Below, one piece after another: positions 11,801-23,800 of a DNA stretch of 43,465 nt. The translations under genes and the position numbers were made by a program. Every line of letters begins with the position of its first letter. Position 1 is the first letter of the stretch. Source of the stretch: Chloromonas sp. AAM2 (taxonomy: Eukaryota; Chlorophyta; Chlorophyceae; Chlamydomonadales; Chlamydomonadaceae); assembly GCA_004335635.1 (NCBI GenBank), contig QAXH01001037.1, positions 1 through 43,465 on the forward strand. The letters run 5' to 3'. The notes beneath the pieces were generated by a model. The model did no database searches. It had not been told where the DNA came from and saw nothing but the letters and a program-made list of their open reading frames with translations.

Positions 11801-14800
11801 CAGGTAGGGCTTGTGTTGTTGTCGTTGTCGCCTCTTTACAACTGTGTTGATGCGCACTTGTCAAGGGATGTGACCTGCATCAATGATAACGGTTATAATT
11901 CAATAACCAGTTGAGACAGAAAACAGTCGTGATACGTTTCATGGTTAACGGAGCCAGTCAGCATGCGAGCGGCTACACAGAGTTTCAATCTCCGACCACT
12001 GCCCTGAGTTGTGCAATTGCCTGCATTGCTTGCCCACAGGATTACTTGGAGACCAAGCGCATCGCCTTCCCCCGCTTCTACTTCGTGGCCCCCGCCGATC
12101 TGCTGGACATCCTGTCCAAGGGCTCCAACCCGCAGCTCATCCTGCGCCACCTGCCCAAGTGCTTTGACAACACGCACAACCTGTCGTTCCGCAAGGACGA
12201 GCGGGGAGAGCCTACCAAGATTGCAGTGGGCATGTACTCAGGTGAGGCACGTGGGATTGCTATAATAAGATAACAATAGCATCAATAGTCGCGCATGACG
12301 AGTTGGCATGCTGCATGAGGTATCAGGCTTGTCTTTCCGTTGCCTGGCCCTCTAGCACTGTAATCACCATGAGTGGGTCTGGATTCATCTCAATCCATTA
12401 CGCAAGCGCAACTGAACTGTATTCTGTGTGACCACTTTGCACTTGTCCAGGCGAGGGCGAATATGTTGAATTTGCCGATGACTGCATCTGTGACGGCCCC
12501 GTCGAGCACTGGCTCCAGAACGTGGTCGACAGCATGAAGGGCGGTCTGTCGTCCGAGTTCCGCAAGGCGATCCCCACGTACGACGACATGCCGCGCACCC
12601 AGTGGATCTTCAAGTACTCGGCACAGAACACGATCGTGGTCACACGTACGTTCTTCACTCAGGAGGTCAACGAGGCTTTTGAGGAACTTGAGGAGGGTGA
12701 GTGGATCGGCTCTGGTACTTGGTCCAGTACTTGTGCTTATGTACAGGCAAGCTGTTCCCACTGCTGACCTGCTTACACCAGTAAATGGTTGTTGTGCTTT
12801 CAGGCAACGAGGACGCCATGAAGGCGGAATGGGAGCGCCAGGTGGCCCAGCTTGCCGACCTGATCGACGAGATCAACAAAGAGCTGAGCAGCCTGGACAG
12901 GAAGAAGCTCATCACACTGTGCACCATTGACGTGCATGCACGTGACGTGGTGCAGCGCCTCATTGACGACAGGGTGGAGGATGGCATGTGCTTCCAGTGG
13001 CAGTCACAGCTCAGGTGAGAGAGAGGGAGAAGATGCCTGCGCGATTGCAAAGATGACTGTTTCTTGCTGGTTGCTTTTCAAAAGGACGACGCCTGCCTAT
13101 CCTGTCTACACGCTGGGCATGACTGGTTGAACTTCAAAAGGACGCTGACTGCCTCGTTCCAGAATGGCACATGTCACAGGCCTGTACATTGGGCATGCCT
13201 TTGATGCGTACCATCAGGTCAACGGTTCTCATCGCTTTGACTTTCTCGCTTTCCCGCCAACTCTTTGTCACGCGCATGTGGCCGCAGGTACTACCAGAAC
13301 GAGAAGACCAAGAACAGCCAGGTCAACATTTGCGATGCCGAGATCATCTACAACTATGAGTACATCGGCAACTGCGGTTGCCTCTGTATCACGCCCCTCA
13401 CGGATCGCTGCTACATCACGCTCACCCAGGCGCAGCGTCTGGTGCTCGGTGGTGCGCCTGCTGGCCCTGCCGGCACAGGCAAGACCGAGACCACAAAGGA
13501 TCTTGCCCGCGCCTTGGGCGTGCAGTGCTACGTGTTCAACTGCTCCGATCAGATGGATTACAAAGCCATGGGACAGATCTACAAGGGTTTGGCACAGACC
13601 GGCGCTTGGGGCTGCTTCGACGAGTTCAACCGCATTCCCGTGGCTGTGCTATCCGTGTGCTCGACTCAGTACAAGACCGTGCTGGATGCCATTCGCGCAC
13701 GCAAGGAGCGCTTCATTTTCGAGGACGTGGAAATTGGGCTGCGCCACACCGTCATGGCCTTTATCACCATGAACCCTGGCTACCCAGGTCGTGCTGAGTT
13801 GCCTGAGTCGCTCAAGACGCTTTTCCGCCCCGTGTCGATGGTGGTGCCTGACTTGGCGCTGATTTGCGAGATCATGCTCATGGCTGAGGGCTTCCAGATG
13901 TCCAAGCTGCTGTCCCGCAAGTTCGTTATCCTCTACAAGCTTTGCGAGGATCTGCTGTCGAAGTCACGCCACTACGATTGGAAGCTGCGTGCCATTAAGA
14001 CCACGCTGTATGTGGCAGGCAGCATGAAGCGCGGCGCGCCTGAGCTCAGCGAGGACAAGGTGTTGCTGCGCGCTTTGCGCGACTTCAACCTGGGCAAGCT
14101 CACGGCAGACGACACATCCATCTTCATGGGTCTGCTTAACGACTTGTTCCCCAAGACCATGGAGCTTGTGCCACGTGCCATTGACACTGTGTTTGAGGCA
14201 AAGGTAGGTGACACACTCTGAATGCAGGGCAAGGGTTTCCTGCCTTGTGATACTGATGACGAGGCTCGGTCTGGAATGTCTTGGATCACCATTTGCTCAT
14301 GTGGCATGCTTGGATAGGACAGGACAACAGCGTCCGTGCACTGCAGTCTCACGCTCATATTGTCTGCACCATCACGATTTTTACAGGTCCGGGAGGCTGC
14401 CGTCAGCCTGGGCTACCAGCCAGACGAGATGTTCCTGCTGAAGATCAGCCAGCTGCGTGAGCTGTTTGCCGTGCGTTGGTCAGTGTTCCTGTTGGGCCCT
14501 GCCGGCTGTGGCAAGACCGCCATCTGGCGAACACTGATGAAGGCACAGCTGTCGCATGGGGAGAAGACCATCTACAGGCCGATCAACCCCAAGTCCGTCA
14601 CTCGCAATGAGCTGTATGGGTGAGTGACAATGTTGGATAGGCGCCAGGCTCAGAGATGGCGCTGCAGAAGAGTACAGCGACCCAGCAAACTAAGCCCTGC
14701 CTTTGTGCGCTTGTGATGCCTGTTGCGCATTCTTCGGTTTCTTTTGCAGAGTGCATGCCCTGGATCATTGCCGTTGACTTATGACCATTGCGCAGGTACC

Positions 14801-17800
14801 TCCACCCTGCCACTCGTGAATGGAAGGAGGGTCTGATGTCCGTGACCTTCCGCGACCTGTCCAACAACAAGATCAACAAGCACCAGTGGATTGTGTTGGA
14901 TGGCGATATCGACGCGGAGTGGATCGAGTCGATGAACACAGTCATGGACGACAATAAGATGCTTACGCTGGCCTCTAACGAGCGTATTCCGTTGTCGCCC
15001 TCCATGAGGCTGCTGCTCGAGATCAACCACATGAACCATTGCTCTCCTGCAACGGTATCACGTGGTGGCGTCATTTACGTGAACGCTGACGATGTCGGAT
15101 GGAAGCCAGTCGTCGATTCTTGGATCGAGAAACTGGAGGCTGCTGAGTACCGTCCTCTGCTGACAACGCTGTTCACGCGCTATGTGGACCCAACCTTGGA
15201 GTACTGTCGGCGTAACTTCAGAAGCGTGGTGCCGCTGCCAGCAGTCAACCAGGTTATGACAGTGTGCAAGATGCTGGAAGGCATCCTGCCCAAGGTGAGC
15301 AACACAGATATTTCGCAGGACAGACGAGGCTTGAGCAACTGTACACTTGGTCTCAAGAGCCAGTGGCAGTGCGACCTGGCTGGTTGGACCTAGTGTGGCC
15401 TACCCAGCCATTAACCTTGGTGGTGCTGAGCGTCTACAGCGAGACTTCCCAAGCTTCAACTTCAAGTCCCACTTTATTGCCGTGCCTTACGCCTTGCAGG
15501 AGTCAGTTCGCGGCGCTCCTCCTCCAGACAAGAAACTGCTGGAGTACCACTTCGTCTTCACGTGCGTGTGGGCCTTTGGCGGTTGCATGTTGGTTGACAA
15601 GGTAACCGACTACCGCACCCAGTTCTCCAAGTGGTGGATCAGCGAGTGGAAGAACGTGCAGTTCCCGGAGAAGGGCCTTGTCTACGACTACTATGTGGAC
15701 GAGGCACAGTGCCTCATGGTGCCGTGGGAGGACAAGGTGCGAAGGCAAGGGGGTCAGCTATGAAGCAAAACAGGCCATTGGACGTGTTCAGACAACAATT
15801 ACTTCACCATCACTTACCAGAGTGTCCCCAAGTTAGGCAATGGGTGAGGTGAAGCAAGGAAACAAAGGAAGAAATAGGGTGCTAGTTGGCGTAACTCATT
15901 GTAACTCTTGGCTGCACACGAAAACTTGCAGTCCAGGTTGATTGTTGTTGTGCACGTGTCAATTCAACACTTGTGCAAGGAGCGAGCAGCAAGAAACAGG
16001 GGGCTTTGGGTAACGGTGGCCGTGGAGGCAAACAGGTCTGTCCAGGGCTAGACGGCTCAACAATGTTCAGTCATCAAGTCAATCTTTGTCGCAGTCCACA
16101 TCCACCTGACCCCTGCAGCACACAATGCGTTATGACTGCGCCGCCTGCAAACGGTTACCAGCAGCTGCAAGAGCGGTAAAGGGTTACCAGAGCATCTGAA
16201 ATCAAGGCATTTTTTCAGTTTCTCACTAGTGTGTTGTGTGGCTTGCGTTCGCCTCGCCTCAGGTGCCCAAGTTCCAATACTTCCCTGGAGACTACAACTC
16301 CATCTTCGTGCCCACCGTCGAGACCACCCGCCTGACCTACTTCCTGGACAGCCTGGTGGCCAACAAGCACCACGTGATGTTCGTTGGCAACACAGGCACG
16401 GGGAAAACCGCCATCATGATCAACAAGCTGCGCAACATGGACAGCGAGCACATGGCCTACTACACCATCAACATGAACTCCTTCAGTGATGCACCATCAC
16501 TCCAGGTCATCCTGGAGCAGCCACTGGAGAAGAAGAGTGGTGAGTGGGAAGGTGGCTCCAGCTACCTGCAAGTGGCTGCAATGCCTGTGAAGCATGCCAG
16601 GCAAGGCTAGGAACACAAGGGTGCTCTACCTGAGTGAAATGCCTGTCAGGTTCTTCTGGACAATGATGGGTCATGCAGATAAGTGTGCCAGAACCAGAAC
16701 TAGTATGCCGTAAACTAGTATGTGCCTGCCCCGCACTGCTTGCTGGGCGTTGAAGCTGCTCGGGGCCCATTCCGTATCCTATGAAGGCTTCCATGCTGTG
16801 ATTCAAGTAAATGACCCTCCGCGCCTATGTTTGCAGGTGTGCGTTATGGGCCGCCAGGCTCCCGCCGAATGGTTTACTTTGTGGACGACATGAACATGCC
16901 CTTTGTGGACAAGTACGACACACAGTCGGCCATTGAGCTGCTCAGGCAGATGATCGACTACCACGGATGGTGAGTCAAGGCCCACGCAGTTGCATAGGCA
17001 CAGAACAGGACTGCCAGGAAGGCCACTTCAATATGCCTGAGCCATGAGCAGTCAAAAGTAACATGGCCAAGGCTTGGTACGTTCCGGAGGCCAAGATAGC
17101 TGCTTGATATGCCTCATCCGCAGTGTGACTCGAGACTGCAGTGCCCCACTTTTCCCTTGTCCAGGTATGACAAGGTCAAGATCGTCCTGAAGGAGATCAT
17201 CAACTGCCAGTACACAGCGTGCATGAACCCCACAGCCGGGTCCTTCAACATCACACCGCGCATGCAGCGGCAGTTCGTGACTCTGGCAGTGCAGATGCCG
17301 CCACCAGAGATTGTGCGCAGTGTGTACTTCCAGATCATGGATGGACACATGAATGGTTTTGACGCTGATGTGGCTAAGATGGCGGGCAAGCTGGTGGACG
17401 CCAGCATTGAGCTGCACCGCAACGTGAGAAAGAGGCTGTAGCTGAGGGCTCTTACACATGCATACTTGCCTGCACTTGAGCGTTTTCTAGCGTTTGCGGC
17501 GTTGGCTGGCGCAGTGAGGTTTTGGTTTTGTTCACGTTTTAGCATCTGACTGCCATGTAGGTCAGTTAGCTGCGTTGGGACAGGTTTCAGTATTACCTGG
17601 AATTGCAGGCAGTGGCCTGACTGTGTGTGGCTTGGTTGTGCAGGTGATGAACAACTTCCTGCCCAGCGCTGTCAAGTTCCACTACCAGTTCAACCTGCGT
17701 GAGATGAGCAACATCTCCCAGGGCATGTGCCGCATGATCAAGGAATACTACCGCGAGCCTGTCAAGGTGCGCTTGCATGAATGTAAAGAGGCCAGCGAGG

Positions 17801-20800
17801 GTGATATATGTTACGCACCTGCTGATTGCGCGGGACAAGTAGTGCGAGTTGGCTCATCGCGCGTGACAAGCAGGTAGCATTTCGCTAGTAAAGCACCATC
17901 CTGATCTCAGATGGGCCTGTCTGCTCCTGTGCGTTTCGCCCATGCAGGTTGCTCGCCTCTGGGTTCACGAATGTGAGCGCGTCTTCCGCGACCGCATGGT
18001 GAACGAGGCCGACATGCAGAAGTTTGACGAGTTCCGCTTTGCCGTGACCAAGAAGTACTTTGATGACTGCGGAGGCATCGCAAGCATTGAGGAGCGCCCG
18101 TTGCTCTACACAAGCTTCATGACCTCCACGCCAGAAGACGTACCGGTGTACACATATGTGCCCAGCTACGATGTGAGTGTTTTGAAACTCGCGACTGTTC
18201 GAAGTCCTCATACGTTTCACGATTGGCACCAGCTCTTGCTTTGCTGGTTTGGCTGGGCTTCCAGTAGTGGTTGACTGTCCTGGTTGAGCGCCTCCTGCTT
18301 ACACGGATCCGTTACTGTTGTTTGCAGGTCTTGAAGAAGACTCTCGAGGACAAGCTTCGCGAGTACAACGAGAGCAACGCCTCCATGGAGCTGGTGCTTT
18401 TCCAGCAGGCCATGGAGCACATCACACGCATCGCACGTATCATCGACCTCCCACGTGGCAATGCCATGTTGGTGGGCGTTGGCGGCAGCGGCAAGCAGTC
18501 GCTAGCGCGATTGGCCTCCTTCATCTGCGGTTATGAGGTCTGCCAAATCAGCGTTTCCTCCACCTACGGCGTGACTGAGTTCAAGGAGAACCTGCTCAAC
18601 CTCTACCGCAAGGCCGGAACCAAGGGCATTCCCATCACGTTCCTCATGACAGACAACCAAATTGTTAAGGAGGTAAGGGAACATTGGCTCGCCCCATTTG
18701 CGTAGATCTCCCTAGGGCCTGCCAGTCAACATTTGAAGACACTCTTGTCAAGCTTACATAGCTCAGCTGACGTGGGGCACCTGCCTTAGCCCACTGCTTG
18801 CATTGGCAAGTCAATATCTTGTCCAGTGCGCCCTCAATTGGCATATCAGCTCAACCGTGCATGCCAAATGCGTGCTGTAGGTGTTCCTTGTATACATCAA
18901 CGACCTGCTGTCCACTGGCTACATCGCTGACCTCTTCACACCAGAAGACAAGGAGGCATTCTCCAACGCTGTGCGCAATGAGTGCAAGGCAGCAGGTAAG
19001 CAACACTCGCACGACTACGGCTGATGACTGCTATAGAGCCCTGCAAAAAACAAATGGCTCATGCTTATGTGTGTGCTGTTTGAACTGAGCCGAGTGAGGC
19101 GGGGGGCTAGAATGCAGATTTGCAGGTCTATTGGGCAGCCCCAGCTCAACCTGGGCGACTTGCATGTGTTCCTTCAGGAATCCTCGACACGACCGAGAAC
19201 CTGTGGGACTTTTTCATCAACAAGGTTCGCAAGTACCTGCACATCGTGCTGTGCTTCTCTCCCGTTGGCGACAAGTTCCGCATCCGCGCTCGCCAGTTTC
19301 CCGCACTCGTCAACTGCACCATGTTTGATTGGTTCCATGGCTGGCCTTCCGAGGCGCTGGTTTCAGTGGCGCAACGTTTCCTCGCGGATGTGCCCAACGT
19401 GGACGAGGGTGTGCGCGAGAACATGGCCTATCACATGGCCTATGCGCATCAGTGCGTGACGGAGGCGTCGGTGCGGTTCTTAGAAGCGTACAGGCGCTAC
19501 AACTACACCACGCCCAAGTCATACCTGGAGCTTATCTCACTCTACAAGCAGCTGCTCTCGGTGAGTCCCCTGAATTCAGGTGTCGGGTACCAACCTTGAA
19601 GAAGTTCTCCTGTAACAGGGCAGCAGGTTCTTCGTATCATTTGCTCACCTTGCAGCCCCCTTACCAGAGTGTGTTTGCCTGCGCTTGGCTGTCAGGAGCA
19701 CACTGCCTTGATCACATCAGCATCGCATGTCTTTCTTTACAGCGTTGATCACTACTGCAGTCGTCTCCCCAATGTGGCGTGAAGCGGTCTTCCCAGGTTC
19801 AGCATGGCGAGCTGCTTTGCATGCTGTCACAGCCATTTCCCTTATGTCTTGTGCTTGCTTGTATCTTCTCAGGTTAAGCGCAGCGAGCTGCGCAGCGCCA
19901 AGGAGCGGCTCGAGAGCGGCGTGGACAAGATTGCACAGGCCAGCGCCCAGGTGGCCGACCTGCAGAAGGCGCTCAAGGAGGAGCAGATCATTGTCGAGGA
20001 GAAGAAGTCGCAGACGGACGAGCTCATTGTGTCCATTGGCAAGGAGAAGGCGGTGGTGGACGAGGCTGTGGAGGTGGGTTTGCCGGTTTATTGTACTAGT
20101 GTGTTGAGTGAGTGAAACAAGTTGCGACAATTAGCATGGCCATGTGTGTGTGGTTCGCCTCAAGTGGAGCATTTTCTCACACTGAATTGAACAGTCATCT
20201 GACAAAGTATCAGCTCAAAACCTGCTGTGAATCCGTCTTCTACCGAGCTACCTGAGCAGCAGCCCTGCTGCCTCACTTTTCAATCTGCGAGTTGCAAGTC
20301 GAGAGTGTTGCATGCATGTGTGTTGTGTTTGCGCAGGCTGGTCGCGAGGACGAGGAGGCATGCAGCAAGCTGCAGACCGACGTGCAGGCGTTCCAGGAGG
20401 AGTGTGCGCGTGACCTGCTGGCAGCAGAGCCCATCATTGCAGAGGCAGAGGCAGCCCTGAACTCGCTTGACAAGGTGCGCGCCTCTAGCATGCATGTTAA
20501 TGACGACAATTATTGTCACACCATATCAGCCAGGTAGGGACAATCAAATCAGCTGAAATTGTTTGTTGTCGTTGCTCAAAAGCTGCAATAGTGAGCATCA
20601 AATCCATGGTCTTTGTCTGGTGGCTGCGGTATGCCTGTATGCCTCATACTGTCAGGACTGGCAGCAAATGTTGCTGAGCCACGTACTGGCTGATGGTAAC
20701 ACCCGTCCTAGCACACCACACTATTCTGATGATGCTATCTGCCGTGTGCTGTGGTGTCCAGGGCTCCTTGGGGGAGCTCAAGTCCTTCGGCTCTCCCGCT

Positions 20801-23800
20801 GCTGAGGTTGTGAGCGTGGTGTCAGCCTGCCTGGTGCTCACGGCCCCGGGAGGCAAGGTGCCCAAGGACGTCAGCTGGGCGGCAGGAAAGAAGGTGAGTT
20901 GGCTGTGGAAACGTGCGCCTGTGCCGCAGACTGAGACTGACCTGCTGATGCTGCAGCCCAGCAGAACATTTCCAACTCGAGATCTTGGTTGCGTCTTGCC
21001 ATGCATCAGCTGACCCTCCTGTGCGTGCCATGCTGTCTGAACAAGAGATGTGTTGGTTGCGTGCGCTTGCAGTGCATGGGTAACGTGGATGCCTTCCTCA
21101 AGTCCCTGATCAACTTCGACAAGGACAACACACCCGAGAACTGCGTGGCTGTGGTCGAGAAGGAGTACATGAGCCAAGCCGGCTTCACGCCGGACAACAT
21201 CCGCTCCAAGTCCTCTGCCGCTGCCGGTCTCTGCGGCTGGGTCATCAACATCTGCAAGTACTTCCGTATCTACCAGGTGGTGGCGCCCAAGCGCGCGGCG
21301 CTCGCCGAGGCGAACAGGAAGCTGGAGGGAGCTAACAAGAAGCTGGCCGGTATCCGTGCGCGCGTGAAGGAGCTGCAAGATCGTGTCGCTGCCCTGGAAG
21401 ACGGCCTCATGAAAGCAACTGCCGATAAGAACGCTGCTATTGCCCAGGCGGAGCGCACAAGCCGCAAGGCTCAGCTTGCCGATCGCCTCATCAACGGTCT
21501 ATCCGGCGAAAACGCACGCTGGAACCTTGAGATCAAGCGCATGGAGAGCGTTGAGGGTCGTTTGGTCGGTGATGTATTGGTTGCCGCTGCGTTCGTGTCC
21601 TACGCTGCGCCCTTCAACATGCACTTCCGTCAGCAGCTTGTCGGCGAGAAGTGGATGCCAGATCTCATCGAGCGCTCCATCCCCATGTCGGCTGGCATCA
21701 AGCCTCTTGACCTGCTGACCGATGACGCAACCAAGGCGCGCTGGGCGAACGAAGGCCTGCCCACGGATCCTCTGTCCATTGAGAACGGCGCCATCATGAG
21801 CAATGCCAGCCGCTGGTCTCTGATGGTCGACCCTCAGCTGCAAGGTATCCGGTGGATCATCAATCGCGAGGAGCCCCATGGATTGATCATCATCCAGCAG
21901 TCTCAGCACAAGTACATCGACAAGGTGAGTGCAAGGCTGGGTACACGCACTAGAACCTTTTGTTGTGCTTGGCTTGACTCTTGCTGTACAAGTTTGTTCC
22001 AGCCTTCGAACACCTGAAGTCCCATTTATGCACCCCCATGGCCAGAACCAAGGACACTTCTGTCATTCACGCTGCTTGCACACGTTGCATCGTCTTTGTT
22101 TGGCCCAAAATGTTCACGACCAAACACGCCTGCCTTCACCTGTGTTGCAGGTCATCTACTGCATTGAGAACGGCCTGCCTCTTCTGATTGAGAACCTTCC
22201 AGTGGATATCGACGCTGTGCTTGATCCAGTCATCGGCAAGCAGACCATCAAGAAGGGCCGCAACATCATCATGAAGATTGGCGATGCAGAGGTCGAGTAC
22301 GATCCCAAGTTCCGCCTGTACCTGCAGGTGCGTGGTGTGGGGGTCAGGGTTGAGTTTTGTTTTGTTCGTAGCGATACTTGTGATTAGTTTGTATTGGATT
22401 GATGGTTGGGCTTTGCGGGAGAGGACCTAGATGGGTATGCCGTGTGGGTTGCTTGGCTCTGCTGCCAGCACTGAAGTTACTAAATGACTGCTTTGAACTG
22501 CCCAGGCTGGCCATGCGATTCAACCTCCTTTTAGCCGGGTTTGATTAAAGACAACTGCAAAATGAACTGCCTGCAATGGAGATCTTCTGCTCGATTCCCA
22601 CAACAATAAATAAATGATTTGCCTCAATTGTGCAGACCAAGCTGTCCAACCCACACTACAAGCCAGAGATCAACGCGCAGACAACCCTGGTCAACTTCTG
22701 CGTCACAGAGAAGGTGCGTAGGAAGTAGATAACAGCAGGGCACCTTGGCTGGGAGCCTGGTTCTCATGCGTGCTAACTGGCAGCCTATAAACCGGCCCTT
22801 CATGACCCTATCGTCCAGCAGTGTGCAGTGCTCTGGGCAGTTGTCGACTGGTTGCAGTACAAGATGCTCTTTGCCTGAAGCTGTACAAGATGACCTTCGC
22901 CTGAAGCTGACTGCGTGCTTCAACACTGCATTACCCTCGCAGGGTCTTGAGGACCAACTTCTGGCTTTGGTGGTGGACCACGAGCGCCCCGATCTACAGG
23001 AGCAAGCAGCCCAGCTGGTGCGCCAGCTCAACGAGTACAACATCACTCTCCAGGAGCTGGAAAACAGCTTGTTGCTGCGTCTAGCCAACGCCCAAGGCGA
23101 TATCTTGGAGGATATTGAGCTCATCGAGAACCTCGAGCAGACCAAGCGTACTTCCGTTGAAATCGAGGAGAAGGTCAAGCTTGCACGTGCCACAGAGGTC
23201 AACATCGCAAAGGCTAGGGAAGTCTACCGCCCAGTCGCGACACGTGGCTCCCTTGTTTACTTCCTCGTCGACAACCTCAACGCCTTGGATCGCGTTTACC
23301 ATTACTCCATGGCGAACTTTGTCTACGTGCTGAAGAAGGGCATGGATGTTTGCCCTGGCGGTAAGGACGAGAGCAAGGTTGCAGAGTCCGAGAAACTCGG
23401 CATGGAAGTCGACCTCGACAAGCGTGTCGAGCTGCTCATCGAGAGCACGTGCTACACGGTTTTCGCCTACGTCGCACAAGGGTTGTTTGAGCGTCACAAG
23501 CTGATCGTTGGTACGCAGCTCTGCATGTCCATTCTGAGAGCACGTGGAGAGCTGCAGTATCAGAAGTTCGACTACCTGTTGCGTGGCCCCAAGGTTATGG
23601 GTGTCGACAACCCCATGGCGGACTGGATCAGTGACAGCGTCTGGGGAAGTGTGCAAGCACTCAAGGAGCTGGACGAGTACGGCAGCCTGCCAGAGGACCT
23701 GATTGGTAAGGAATGCTAGCCCTGCGACAAGCTAGGATGGTCTTGATAGGCTGTGCCGACCTAAAATATCAACGATCTATCTGCTACCGTAACGCCAGGC

